Made by a program: the position numbers and the translations under genes | Part shown: positions 1 to 7,810 of the stretch, piece by piece | How positions within the stretch are numbered: position 1 is the stretch's first letter | Layout: every line of letters begins with the position of its first letter | Assembly (NCBI GenBank): GCA_964595575.1 | Contig: CAZQRA010000006.1 | Coordinates: 1-64,000 of the forward strand | DNA length: 64,000 nt | Reading direction: 5' to 3' | DNA from: PALSA-612 sp964595575 | GTDB lineage: Bacteria; Actinomycetota; Thermoleophilia; Gaiellales; Gaiellaceae | The notes under the pieces: model-generated | The model's input: only the letters and a program-made list of their open reading frames with translations | Database searches by the model: none | Told to the model about the DNA's origin: nothing

Positions 1-1
1 G

Positions 2-75
2 TCGGGGTGCCCAGATTTGAACTGGGGACCTCTCCGACCCGAACGGAGCGCGCTACCAGGCTGCGCCACACCCCG
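2..75 (-). tRNA. tRNA-Pro (anticodon CGG)
   Basis: The minus strand folds as a full cloverleaf. The acceptor stem CGGGGTG pairs with CACCCCG, the D arm contains GCGCAGCCTGGTAGCGC, the anticodon stem is CTCCG/CGGAG around loop TTCGGGT (anticodon CGG), and the T arm contains TTCAAAT between CCCAG and CTGGG. Discriminator base A is at position 2. Position 1 reads C, so CCA may be encoded, but the window ends there. Confidence 0.95.
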
Positions 76-245
76 AGCAGAGCAAGGTTAGCGTGCCGGC
101 CCCTCGTCTTCGCGTCGAGCCGCCGGAGTGGGAAGGCTTCAGGCGGGGTACCAGGCTGCTGCGCCTGGACATCCGGGCTTCCGAGCGCTCGTCGTAGCGA
201 CGCCCGCTTGGTCAAAGCCCGATAGCGGGTCTTGCGTCGGCGCTT

Positions 246-874
246 CTAGCGTTCCTCCACCGTGCGAGCGGCGAGGAGGCTGCCGAACACGACGAGCCCG
301 GCACCGGTCAAGACGTCGATCGCGGCCACCAGGCGCGCGCCGATCCGACGGCGCGTCACCGCGACGAGGGTCGCGAAGCCGCAGTACCAGGCGAGCGTTC
401 CCAGCGCGACGCCTATCAGTAACGCGGCGGCGTCCTCCGCCGAGGCGCGGGCCGGCGCGGGCAGAGCGGCGGGGAACGAGACCGTCCAGAGCGCGATTGT
501 CAGGGGGTTGAGCGCAGTCGCAGCGACGGCAGTGACGAACGCGCGCCGCGGGTCGATGACGTCGTGCGGCAGCTCAAGGCCGCGCGCGCCCGCAGCCCCA
601 GCCCCATCGTGCGGAAGCCGAGTCCCACCAGGATCGCCGCGCTCGCGAGCCCGAGCGCGACACGCGGCGCTTCACCCGAGAGGAGCCTGCCGAATCCGGC
701 CAGCCCGAGCGTGGCGTAAAGCAGGTCGATTGCGGCAACCGCGCCCGCCATTGCCAGGCCGACGGCCACGGCCCGGCCCCCGCGCAGCACGGACCTCACC
801 ATCAGGAGCGTGACCGGCCCGACCTGGGCCGCCAGGAGGAGACCGATTCCAAGCCCTGCTGCAACGAGCGCGAC
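246..874 (-). pseudogene. LysE/RhtB-family amino-acid exporter, frameshifted
   Basis: Two overlapping minus frames together give a LysE-type membrane protein of about 205 residues, the usual family length. The upstream part reads ...GLGIGLLLAAQVGPVTLL, the typical N-terminal helix with its Gly-Pro motif, then a second hydrophobic helix. Near 578-595, in a GC-rich run, the frame slips by one base (consistent with one missing base). The C-terminal half (ALNPLTIALWT, then two hydrophobic helices) continues in another frame to the stop at 246-248. No ATG, GTG or TTG precedes the first helix in frame: a TAG lies at 887-889, and the only ATG, at 802, falls inside the helix. The start is therefore also lost or damaged. 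A real pseudogene and assembly errors are both possible. Confidence 0.7.
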
Positions 875-969
875 CGTGGAGCGACTCTACCTCGCCGCTC
901 CCCCCTTGTCCGCGCCCGCCGCGCCCCGAGCTCCACCCCTTAGCGTCTTGGTCAGCTCGGAGCCGGCGC

Positions 970-975
970 TATCCT
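970..975 (+). promoter_or_regulatory. -10 box TATCCT of the leaderless nitrilase gene
   Basis: TATCCT sits six bases before the ATG at 982 and no Shine-Dalgarno sequence is present. A weak -35-like TTGGTC is at 948-953. The predicted transcript starts at or next to the start codon. Confidence 0.5.
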
Positions 976-981
976 CCCCCC

Positions 982-1262
982 ATGGCCGATCGGATCCGCG
1001 TTGCCTGCGTGCAGATGACGAGCCGCGCGGACAAGGCGGCCAACCTGGAGAAGGCAGAGAGGCTGGTCGCCCGGGCGGCGTCCACCGGCGCCGACCTCGT
1101 CCTCCTGCCCGAGAAGTGGANNNNNNNNNNNNNNNNNNNNNNNNNNNNNNNNNNNNNNNNNNNNNNNNNNNNNNNNNNNNNNNNNNNNNNNNNNNNNNNN
1201 NNNNNNNNNNNNNNNNNNNNAGCCGCCGGCCCCAGGCCTACCGCTGGCCGGCCGCAGTGTGA
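982..1262 (+). CDS. Carbon-nitrogen hydrolase (nitrilase superfamily), split by assembly gap
   Basis: Nitrilase-superfamily enzymes cleave C-N bonds in amides or nitriles with a Glu-Lys-Cys triad. The visible N-terminus reads IRVACVQMTSRADKAANL and then GADLVLLPEKW, the classic family start with the catalytic Glu in the LPE motif. The next 100 bases are N. After the gap, in a different frame relative to the N count, the short end RRPQAYRWPAAV and a TGA match the usual family C-terminus. Members have about 260-280 residues, so roughly 600 bases are probably missing and the N run does not reflect true length. The Lys and Cys motifs cannot be seen. The stop overlaps the GTG of the HAD gene (GTGA), suggesting an operon. 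Confidence 0.85.
1121..1220. other. Assembly gap (100 N)
   Basis: Exactly 100 undetermined bases, the usual scaffold placeholder. It lies inside the nitrilase gene, whose two ends are recognisable on either side, so the true gap is probably several hundred bases. Confidence 0.99.
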
Positions 1263-1933
1263 GCCTGAAGGCAGTTCTCTTCGACGTCGACTTCACCCTC
1301 TGTCGGCCGGGGCCCGAGCTCGGTCCCGCCGGCTACGAGCGTCTGGGGCGCGAGCACGGTCTGGTGCTCGATCCCGAGCGCTACCAAGCGGCCCGGGCGG
1401 CGGCCATCGAGGATCTCCGTCTCCATCCCCAGCTCGAGCACGATGAGGCTGTCTGGCTTCGCTTCACCGAGGACATCGTGCGCGGCATGGGGGGACGAGG
1501 GCCGGCTGTGCGGGAGGTCGCCCGCAGGATCGTGCGCGGCTGGGAGGAGGCGGGGAACTTCGAGATCTACGAGGATGTCGCGCCAACCCTGAGCGACCTC
1601 CGTCGGCGAGGGCTCAAGCTCGGTCTGGTGTCGAACACGAGCCGCGACCTGGGCGCGTTCGTCGCCCACCACGGCCTGGACGTGGACGCCTGGGTGTCGT
1701 CGGGCGCCTTGGGCAAGGTGAAGCCGAGCCCCCTCATCTTCCGGGCAGCCCTCGAGCTCCTGGGCGTGGAGCCGGACGAGGCGGTGATGGTCGGCGACTC
1801 GCCCCGGGACGACGTGGAGGGGGCCCGAGCTGCCGGCCTGCGCGCCATCCTGATCGATCGCGCAGGCCTGTTCCCGACGGCGGCGGACCGCATTCGATCC
1901 CTCGCGGAGCTGCCTGCCCTCCTGCGACTGTGA
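1259..1933 (+). CDS. HAD-superfamily phosphatase-like hydrolase
   Basis: A 224-residue haloacid-dehalogenase family protein. Motif I is FDVDFTL (nucleophile Asp9, acid/base Asp11), with a helical cap domain at about 20-95. Motif II is the Ser of LVSNTS near residue 125, motif III the Lys of GKVKPSP near 155, and motif IV is GDSPRDDVEGA near 180. This is a complete catalytic set for a small-molecule phosphatase such as phosphoglycolate-phosphatase-like enzymes. Substrate cannot be told. The GTG start overlaps the TGA of the upstream nitrilase gene, so translation is probably coupled. Confidence 0.85.
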   Translation: MSLKAVLFDVDFTLCRPGPELGPAGYERLGREHGLVLDPERYQAARAAAIEDLRLHPQLEHDEAVWLRFTEDIVRGMGGRGPAVREVARRIVRGWEEAGNFEIYEDVAPTLSDLRRRGLKLGLVSNTSRDLGAFVAHHGLDVDAWVSSGALGKVKPSPLIFRAALELLGVEPDEAVMVGDSPRDDVEGARAAGLRAILIDRAGLFPTAADRIRSLAELPALLRL

Positions 1934-1964
1934 GGGGCGCGTCGGCGGAAGGACGGCGGCGGGA

Positions 1965-2936
1965 TCAGAGACCGAGCTCGCGCCGCCAGGCGTCGGTGTG
2001 CTCGCCCAGCTCCGGCGCTCTGTCTTGTAACAAGTTGTTACTTGGTAGGGAGCCGAGCTCGGCCGCCGCCTCCTCCAGCGTCCACACCGGGCCCACGCAG
2101 ACGTCCTCGCCCTCGAAGAGGTCGAGCCACTCGGCGAGCGGGCGGGCGGCGAAGGCCGAGGCGAGCTCAGCCGCGATCGCCTCCTGGGCCGTTGGGTCGT
2201 ACTGCCGCTCAGCCAAGTGGGGCAGACCCAGGAGCTCGCAGAGGCGGGCGAAGAACTTCTTCTCCAGCGCCCCCACGGTCAGCCAGCGCCCGTCGGCGGT
2301 AGCGTAGATCCGGTAGCAGGCAAGGCCGCCCGTGAGGAGGCCTGGCAGCGGCTCGCCTCCTAGGCGGTACGACACAAGACGGTGGGCGCCATGGGTCATG
2401 GAGACGACCAGCCGCCGCCCCGGCCGACCGCCCCTGGCCCGGTCGAGGAGGGCAGCTAGCACCTCGCAGGCGGCGGCGAGCGCCCCAGCCGCGAGATCGG
2501 CGATGGGGACGGGAGGAAGGGCGGGCGCGGTATCGGCCAAGACCCCGGCGTAGCCCAGGTAGTTGAGGTCGTGGCCGGCCCGGCCGGCGTGCGGCCCCTG
2601 ATCGCCAAAACCCGTGATCGAGCACCACACGGTGCGCTCAGGAGGCCGCAGCCCCGCCCGCTCCAGCACGCCCGGGCGAAAGCCGTCGAGCACGACGTCG
2701 GCCCGCTCGCAGAGCGCCTGCACGAAGGCGAGGTCTCTCGTGAGGTCGCAGGCGACCGACTCCTTGCCGGCGTTCACGGCCTCGTGCCAGGCAGGGGCTG
2801 CCCGCCGCAGCGGGTCCCCCTGGGGGGGCTCGACTCGCACCACCCGGGCCCCCAGGCGGAGGAGCTCGCGGCCCGCGTAGGGCCCGGGCAGGTAGTGGGC
2901 GAGCTCGACGACGAGGAACCCGGCCAGCGGTTGCAC
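1965..2936 (-). CDS. CaiB/BaiF family (class III) CoA-transferase
   Basis: Family III CoA-transferases move CoA between carboxylic acids through an aspartyl-CoA intermediate. The N-terminus has LAGFLVVELAHYLPGPYAG, followed by LGARVVRVEPPQGDPLRR, both hallmarks, and the middle carries ITGFGDQGPHAGRAGHDLNYL, which contains the catalytic Asp of the GHDLNY motif. About 323 residues, slightly shorter than the usual 350-400. The GTG at 2936 fits the family start, with TAGCGT eight bases upstream. GTG 2954 is an alternative; an ATG at 2996 would run through the TetR operator. Divergent from the TetR gene, so probably under the same operator; likely acts in acyl-CoA catabolism (inference). Confidence 0.85.
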   Translation of the reverse strand: MQPLAGFLVVELAHYLPGPYAGRELLRLGARVVRVEPPQGDPLRRAAPAWHEAVNAGKESVACDLTRDLAFVQALCERADVVLDGFRPGVLERAGLRPPERTVWCSITGFGDQGPHAGRAGHDLNYLGYAGVLADTAPALPPVPIADLAAGALAAACEVLAALLDRARGGRPGRRLVVSMTHGAHRLVSYRLGGEPLPGLLTGGLACYRIYATADGRWLTVGALEKKFFARLCELLGLPHLAERQYDPTAQEAIAAELASAFAARPLAEWLDLFEGEDVCVGPVWTLEEAAAELGSLPSNNLLQDRAPELGEHTDAWRRELGL

Positions 2937-2954
2937 GCCGTCCCACGCTACCAC

Positions 2955-2960
2955 TACCCT
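2955..2960 (+). promoter_or_regulatory. -10 box TACCCT of the tetR gene
   Basis: TACCCT ends seven bases before the TTG start at 2968. It supports this otherwise unusual start and places the transcription start inside the operator at 2967-2984. Confidence 0.5.
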
Positions 2961-2966
2961 TGGGTC

Positions 2967-2984
2967 ATTGACTGACCGGTCAAT
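2967..2984. promoter_or_regulatory. Predicted TetR operator ATTGACTGACCGGTCAAT
   Basis: Imperfect inverted repeat: ATTGACTG, AC, CGGTCAAT. It overlaps the TTG start of tetR and sits just downstream of its -10 box, an ideal position for autorepression. A near-identical site (one base different) lies at 10465-10482 between two acyl-CoA dehydrogenase genes. TGAC...GTCA palindromes are typical for TetR repressors of acyl-CoA metabolism. Confidence 0.7.
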
Positions 2985-3582
2985 CGCCGAGGACAAGCGC
3001 CGCCAGATCGTGGCCGCTGCCGTGCGCGTGTTCGCCAGGAAGGGCTACCACACCTGTCGGGTGGGAGACGTGGCCGAGGAGGCGGGCGTGGCCCATGGGC
3101 TCATCTACCACTACTTCACCTCCAAGGAGGAGCTCTTGGAGACGATCTTCCGCGACACCTGGAGCGAGCTCCTGGAGGCGATGGGGGAGGTGGAGCGCTC
3201 GGGGCAACCGGCCTCCGAGCAGCTGCGGCAGGTGGCCGCCATCCTGCTTCGCTCCTGGCGGCGCCAGCCGGACCTGGTGCGCGTCCTGGTGCGGGAGGTA
3301 GCCCGCAGCTCCCAGGTGGAGCGCCGAGCGCACGAGCTGGGGCGCGCGGTCGAGGTCATCGAGCGCATCGTCGCCCGTGGCCAGGAGCGGGGCGAGCTGC
3401 GCGCCGACGTGGACGCCCGGCTGGCGAGCTGGGCCTTCTACGGAGCGATCGAGGAGATCCTCACCGCCTGGGTGCTGGGACGCCTGCCCGACGGGGACGA
3501 GGACGTGGCCGAGGCCGAGCGGACGGTGGTGGCGCTCCTCGCCCACGGGTTGGCCGGCGAGCCCCTCGGGGCGGAGGCGTGA
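2968..3582 (+). CDS. TetR/AcrR-family transcriptional regulator
   Basis: A 204-residue repressor. Residues about 10-60 form the TetR helix-turn-helix: RRQIVAAAVRVFARKGY, then VAEEAGVAHGLIYHYFTSKEELL. The rest is a helical ligand domain with a TetR_C-like pattern (GAIEEILTAWVLG). The start is TTG because no ATG or GTG lies between it and the conserved first helix, and TACCCT is placed seven bases upstream. The operator 2967-2984 covers the start, so autoregulation is likely. The stop overlaps the GTG of the MFS gene (GTGA). The second operator copy upstream of acyl-CoA dehydrogenase suggests a fatty-acyl or other acyl-CoA-responsive regulator (inference). Confidence 0.88.
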   Translation: MTDRSIAEDKRRQIVAAAVRVFARKGYHTCRVGDVAEEAGVAHGLIYHYFTSKEELLETIFRDTWSELLEAMGEVERSGQPASEQLRQVAAILLRSWRRQPDLVRVLVREVARSSQVERRAHELGRAVEVIERIVARGQERGELRADVDARLASWAFYGAIEEILTAWVLGRLPDGDEDVAEAERTVVALLAHGLAGEPLGAEA

Positions 3583-4814
3583 CCGGTCGCCGCCCCCTCG
3601 TCTGGATCCTGGGCCTGGGGGCGTTCGGCCTTGCCTTCTCCATCACCACCACCGCCGCCTACCTGCCGCCGCTCCTCGAGCGGTTCACGGACTCGCGCAC
3701 GGTGATCGCCGCCGTGCTCGCCGCCGAGGGCCTGCTCGCCCTCACCGTGCCGCTCGTGATCGGCCCCTGGAGCGACACCTTCCAGACCCCGCTGGGCCGG
3801 CGCCGGCCCTTCATGCTGGCCGCCGTGGGGCCCATGGGCTTCTGCCTTGCCCTCATAGCGTTCATGCCTTCGATCTGGACGACGTCGCTCGTCGTTCTCG
3901 CCTTCTTCTTCGCCTACTACGTCTACGAGCCGCCCTACCGGGGCCTCTACCCCGACCTCCTGCACGAGAGCGTGTACGGCCGCTCGCAGAGCGTCCAGCA
4001 CCTCCTGCGGGGGGTGGCGATCGGGGTGGCCCTGGTGGCCGGAGGCTTCTTGCTCGACCTGTGGCGGGCGGGGCCGTTCCTGCTCGCAGCCCTCGTCACC
4101 ACCGCGGCCTGCACGGCAGTGGTGGCGCTGGCCCGCGAGGACGGAGGCGACGAGCGCGTGTTCAAGGGCGTCCGCGCCTACCTGGGGCTGAGCTGGCGCA
4201 TCGTGCGGCGGGAGCCCCACGTGCGCTCGTTCCTCCTCGCCAACGTGGCCTGGGAGGGGACCTTCGCCGCCATGCGCACGTTCGTCGTCCTCTACATCAC
4301 CCGCGGCCTCGACCAGTCGCTTGCCGTCTCGTCGGCCGTGCTGGCCACGGTCGCCGTCGGCTACACGATCGCGGCTGTCGTGTCGGGCCCCCTCGGCGAC
4401 CGGCTGGGGCTCGCCCGCGTCATCCTGTGGGCTTCCCTGGTCTACGGCGCCGGCCTGGCTGTGGCCGGCTTCGCGCGCGAGTGGCACGACTGGTACTACG
4501 GCCTCATCCTGCCCGTCGCCATCGCCGGCGGCACGGTCATGACCCTCTCCTGGGCGCTCCTCTTCAAGCTCATGCCGCCCGAGGAGCGTGGCGCCGTCTC
4601 CGGCCTCGCCACCACCACCAAGGGCTTCGGTCTCCTCCTCGGGCCCCTCGTCGCCGGGGCCCTCATCGACCTGCTCGAGCCCCACCTGGATGCCACCCAG
4701 GGCTACCAGGTGCTGTGGCCGTTCTGCGCCCTGCTCGTGGCCGCCGCCATCCCCATCGTCGCCGGCCTCCAGCGGGTGGAGCCGAGGGCGGCTCCCGAGC
4801 CCGAGCTCGGCTAG
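3579..4814 (+). CDS. MFS transporter, SLC45/GPH-like
   Basis: A 411-residue polytopic membrane protein with about 12 hydrophobic helices. The loop between helices 2 and 3 reads GPWSDTFQTPLGRRRPFML, which resembles sugar-transporting SLC45/GPH-type major facilitators (GP.SD......GRRRP). A second such signature, GPLGDRLGLARV, follows helix 8. Substrate unknown. The GTG start overlaps the tetR stop, so it is probably co-transcribed with and controlled by that regulator, perhaps moving the regulator's substrate. The stop shares the palindrome CTAG (4811-4814) with the convergent LysR gene. Confidence 0.8.
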   Translation: MTGRRPLVWILGLGAFGLAFSITTTAAYLPPLLERFTDSRTVIAAVLAAEGLLALTVPLVIGPWSDTFQTPLGRRRPFMLAAVGPMGFCLALIAFMPSIWTTSLVVLAFFFAYYVYEPPYRGLYPDLLHESVYGRSQSVQHLLRGVAIGVALVAGGFLLDLWRAGPFLLAALVTTAACTAVVALAREDGGDERVFKGVRAYLGLSWRIVRREPHVRSFLLANVAWEGTFAAMRTFVVLYITRGLDQSLAVSSAVLATVAVGYTIAAVVSGPLGDRLGLARVILWASLVYGAGLAVAGFAREWHDWYYGLILPVAIAGGTVMTLSWALLFKLMPPEERGAVSGLATTTKGFGLLLGPLVAGALIDLLEPHLDATQGYQVLWPFCALLVAAAIPIVAGLQRVEPRAAPEPELG

Positions 4815-5767
4815 GAGGCAGGCGCGGCCACGCAGGCAGCGGCGTAGCTCGCCGTCTTGGCGCAGCAGCGGGCGAGGGTGGCTACGAACGCCTGCTCGGC
4901 CGGCGACAGCGGCCTCCCGGCCAGGCGGGCGACGGACAGCGTGCGGGTGAGGGGAGGCCGACCGGCCAGACGGAACACCTCCAGGTCGCCCCGCTCGACC
5001 TCCTCGGCCACCGCGTAGCGAGAGAGGAAGGCCACCCCCAACCCCTCCCGGGCGGCCCGCTTGATGGCCTCCGTCGAGCCGAGCTCCCAGACGCTGGCCG
5101 GCTGCACCCCCACCGCCCTCAGCTCCTGGTCGGCCAGATCCTGGGTCCCCGAGCCCGGCTCGCGGGCGAGCAGGGTGTGCCGCTCGAGCGCCTCCGGCGG
5201 CAGGAACCCGCTGCGGAGCTGGAGCAGGCCCGGCCTGGCCACTCCCACCACCTCGTCCTCGAGGAAGGGCTCGAGAACCATGCGTACGTCCTGGGTGGCC
5301 GAGCCGACCAGGGCGAGCTGGACGCGGCCGGCGACGAGTCGGGCCAGAATCTCGGCGCTGGCGGCGATCTCCACCTCGACCCTCACGCCCGGGAAGTCGC
5401 GCCGGAAGCACCCGAGCGTGTCGGGAAGGAGGTAGACGCCGGGCACGGTGGAGGCGCCCAGGTGGATCGTCCCCGTGCGTAGGCCGGCCAGGGCGGCCAG
5501 CTCCTCCTCCGCCGCCTGGAGCGCCGCCAGCGCCTGGGCGCTTCGGGCGGCCAGCACCCTTCCTGCCTGGGTGAGGCGGCTACCGCGGCCCGAGCGCTCC
5601 ACGAGCCGCTGGCCGGCCGCCGTCTCGAGCAGCCGCAGGTGCTGGCTTGCGCTCGGCTGGCCGATGCCGATGGCGCGGGCGGCAGCCGACAGGCTTCCCG
5701 TGCGCTCGATCTCCACGAGGAGGCGCAGGCGGGTCGTGTCCCACAGGGTCGTCAAGGTGCTACTCAT
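4811..5767 (-). CDS. LysR-family transcriptional regulator (CysL/CbbR-like)
   Basis: A 318-residue LysR regulator. The winged helix-turn-helix spans about 10-70 (LRLLVEIERTGSLSAAARAIGIGQPSASQHL), followed by a linker helix and a periplasmic-binding-protein-like effector domain from about 95 (GTIHLGASTVPGVYLLP, a pattern of the CysL/CbbR branch). It is divergent from the persulfide-dioxygenase-like gene across 70 bases, so it probably controls that operon in response to a sulfur metabolite (inference). ATG start; TATCGT lies eight bases upstream. Its TAG overlaps the MFS TAG in reverse. Confidence 0.88.
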   Translation of the reverse strand: MSSTLTTLWDTTRLRLLVEIERTGSLSAAARAIGIGQPSASQHLRLLETAAGQRLVERSGRGSRLTQAGRVLAARSAQALAALQAAEEELAALAGLRTGTIHLGASTVPGVYLLPDTLGCFRRDFPGVRVEVEIAASAEILARLVAGRVQLALVGSATQDVRMVLEPFLEDEVVGVARPGLLQLRSGFLPPEALERHTLLAREPGSGTQDLADQELRAVGVQPASVWELGSTEAIKRAAREGLGVAFLSRYAVAEEVERGDLEVFRLAGRPPLTRTLSVARLAGRPLSPAEQAFVATLARCCAKTASYAAACVAAPAS

Positions 5768-5801
5768 GCAATAGAACGATATCTGCCATAGCTACCTTCG
5801 C

Positions 5802-5831
5802 TTGACACGATGACATGGCCCTGCCTAGCCT
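5802..5831 (+). promoter_or_regulatory. Promoter TTGACA-18-TAGCCT, leaderless
   Basis: A perfect -35 TTGACA (5802-5807) and a -10 TAGCCT (5826-5831) six bases before the GTG at 5838. It lies in the divergent region with the LysR gene, so the LysR protein probably binds here. The dyad ATAGAACGATATCTGCCAT just upstream is a candidate site. Confidence 0.6.
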
Positions 5832-5837
5832 GGGGTC

Positions 5838-6599
5838 GTGATCCTCCGCCAGTTCCTCTACGCGGACACGGCGTGCGCGAGCTACCTCTTCGGGTGCACG
5901 ACCCACCGGCAGCTGGCCGTCGTCGATGCCCACGCCGATCTCGTGGAGCGCTACCTGCAGGCGGCCGAGCAGGTGGGGGCGCCGATCGTGGCCGTCTTCG
6001 AGACGCACGTGCAGGCTGACCACGTCTCCGGTCTGCCGGAGCTGGTCGAGCGGACCGGCGCTGTCGCCTACCTGCCCGCCGGGGCCGGCGTCGAGCTCGA
6101 CCACGTGCCGCTTCAGGACGGGGACACGGTCGAGCTCGGCAACACGGTGGTGACCGCCTTGGCTACGCCCGGGCACGCGCCCGCCCACCATGCCTACCTC
6201 GTGGCGGATCGGCGCCGGGGCACGGAGGAGCCGTGGCTCGTCTTCACCGGCGACTCGCTCCTCGTCGGCGACGTGGGCCGGCCGGACCTCCACGCGGGAG
6301 GCGCTCTCGGCGTCGAGGAGCTGGCCGGGATCCAGTTCCGCTCGCTTCGCCGCCTGCTCGAGCTTCCCGACCACGTGCTGATCTACCCCAGCCACTACGG
6401 CGGATCGGTCTGCGGGCGCGACCTGTCGGGAAACCCCGTCTCCTCCATCGGCTTCGAGCGGCGCCACAACCGGGCCCTCGCCTACGACGACGCTGCCTCG
6501 TTCGCCGCCGCCCTGGTCGAGCATCTCCCTCCGCCGCCCGCTAACCAGGGTGCCATCGTGGCCGCCAACCGCAGCGGCCGCCTGCCGGCACGGGCATGA
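5838..6599 (+). CDS. Metallo-beta-lactamase-fold hydrolase, persulfide-dioxygenase (ETHE1)-like
   Basis: 253 residues with the glyoxalase-II/ETHE1 layout: ETHVQADHVSG (His57, Asp61, His62), TPGHAPAHH (His113), FTGDSLLVGDVGRPDL (Asp139, the ETHE1-type GRPD segment) and YPSHYGG (His186). The second histidine of the usual THxHxDH motif is glutamine (Gln59). From memory, in human ETHE1 the single iron is held by the first His, the His of the second motif and the Asp, so the change fits a mononuclear persulfide dioxygenase. The DsrE remnant downstream and the CysL-like regulator upstream also suggest sulfur metabolism. The GTG start is chosen from the -10 box six bases upstream. Confidence 0.8.
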   Translation: MILRQFLYADTACASYLFGCTTHRQLAVVDAHADLVERYLQAAEQVGAPIVAVFETHVQADHVSGLPELVERTGAVAYLPAGAGVELDHVPLQDGDTVELGNTVVTALATPGHAPAHHAYLVADRRRGTEEPWLVFTGDSLLVGDVGRPDLHAGGALGVEELAGIQFRSLRRLLELPDHVLIYPSHYGGSVCGRDLSGNPVSSIGFERRHNRALAYDDAASFAAALVEHLPPPPANQGAIVAANRSGRLPARA

Positions 6600-7810
6600 C
6601 CGTCCGGCTCGGCCTGCGTGCCAACGCCGGCCAGTTCGCCCTGCTCGTCGCCGTCAACGCGCTCGTGGGGGCCATGGTCGGCCTGGAGCGGAGCGTCCTC
6701 CCCCTCGTCGGAGAGCGGGAGTTCGGCATCGGCTCGCAGACGGCCATTCTCTCCTTCGTGGTCGCCTTCGGGCTGGTCAAGGCGGTGACCAACCTGGCGG
6801 CGGGGACGCTCGCCGGCCGGCTCGGCCGCCGCCGGCTGCTCGTCCTCGGCTGGCTCCTCGCTCTGCCCGTGCCCCTCCTCGTGGGGCTTGCCCCGGCCTG
6901 GTGGGCGATCGTGGTGGCCAACGTCTTCCTGGGCGCCAACCAGGGTCTTGCCTGGTCGATGACGGTGAACATGAAGATCGATCTCGTGGGCCCTGCGCGC
7001 CGAGGGTTGGCTCTAGGGCTGAACGAGTCGGCGGGGTACTTGGGGGTGGCCGCGACCGCCCTCCTCAGCGGAGCGGCCGCGGCCACCCTGGCGCCCCGGA
7101 CGGTGGTGTGGGTGGGGGCGGCGTCGGTGGCCTTGGTAGGGCTTGCCGTCTCCGTTCTCCTCGTGCGGGACACGGCCGCTCACGTCCACGAGGAGGAGCG
7201 CCTGCACGGCGGAGAGCTCCTCCCGCCCGGTCCCGTCCTCGGCTCCTGCTCCCAGGCCGGGTTCGTCAACAACCTGAACGACGCCCTCGCCTGGGGGCTG
7301 GCCCCCCTCTACCTGGCGGCCCACGGCGCCGGCGCCGGCCAAGTCGGCCTGGTGGCGGCGATCTACCCGGCGGTGTGGGGGGCGGGTCAGCTGGCCACGG
7401 GCTGGCTCTCCGATCGTACGGGCCGCAAGCCCCTGATCGTGGTGGGCATGCTCGTCCAAGCCGGGGGCCTGGCGGCCCTCGTCGCCGGCGGCGGCCGGCT
7501 TTCCCCGGCAGTAGCCGCGGCCGTGCTCCTCGGGGCGGGCACGGCCCTCGTCTACCCCACCCTCATCGCCGCCGTCTCCGACGCGGTGCCGCCGCGGGGG
7601 CGGGCCCGGGCCGTAGGCGTCTACCGCTTCTGGCGGGACCTGGGCCTCGTGGCCGGGGCCCTTCTGGCCGGCGGGGTGGCGGACGTGGCCGGCACCGGCA
7701 CGGCCATCGCTCTCGTCGCCGGCCTTACGGCGGCAAGCGGGCTGTCGGTGGGGATCGTCCGCTGGCCTTCTCGGGCGGCAACGGGAGTCCTGACTCCCCA
7801 GGTACGGTGA
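6596..7810 (+). CDS. MFS transporter
   Basis: 404 residues with about 12 hydrophobic helices. The motif-A loop is GTLAGRLGRRRLLVLGW (about 65-80), with a second copy in the C-half, GWLSDRTGRKPLIVVGM. The helix reading ANVFLGANQGLAWSMTVNMKIDLVGPARRG is typical of drug/H+ or nitrate-sulfur type facilitators. Substrate cannot be told. The ATG overlaps the TGA of the metallo-hydrolase gene and its TGA overlaps the next GTG, so all three genes form a tight operon. A role in importing or exporting a sulfur compound is inferred only from neighbours. Confidence 0.82.
   Translation: MTVRLGLRANAGQFALLVAVNALVGAMVGLERSVLPLVGEREFGIGSQTAILSFVVAFGLVKAVTNLAAGTLAGRLGRRRLLVLGWLLALPVPLLVGLAPAWWAIVVANVFLGANQGLAWSMTVNMKIDLVGPARRGLALGLNESAGYLGVAATALLSGAAAATLAPRTVVWVGAASVALVGLAVSVLLVRDTAAHVHEEERLHGGELLPPGPVLGSCSQAGFVNNLNDALAWGLAPLYLAAHGAGAGQVGLVAAIYPAVWGAGQLATGWLSDRTGRKPLIVVGMLVQAGGLAALVAGGGRLSPAVAAAVLLGAGTALVYPTLIAAVSDAVPPRGRARAVGVYRFWRDLGLVAGALLAGGVADVAGTGTAIALVAGLTAASGLSVGIVRWPSRAATGVLTPQVR

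Noticed and set aside
3377..5482. Very long open frame (about 700 residues) on the plus strand across tetR, MFS and LysR genes
   Set aside because: Arg/Pro/Gly-rich out-of-frame translation of real genes, typical of high-G+C DNA; no domain signature.
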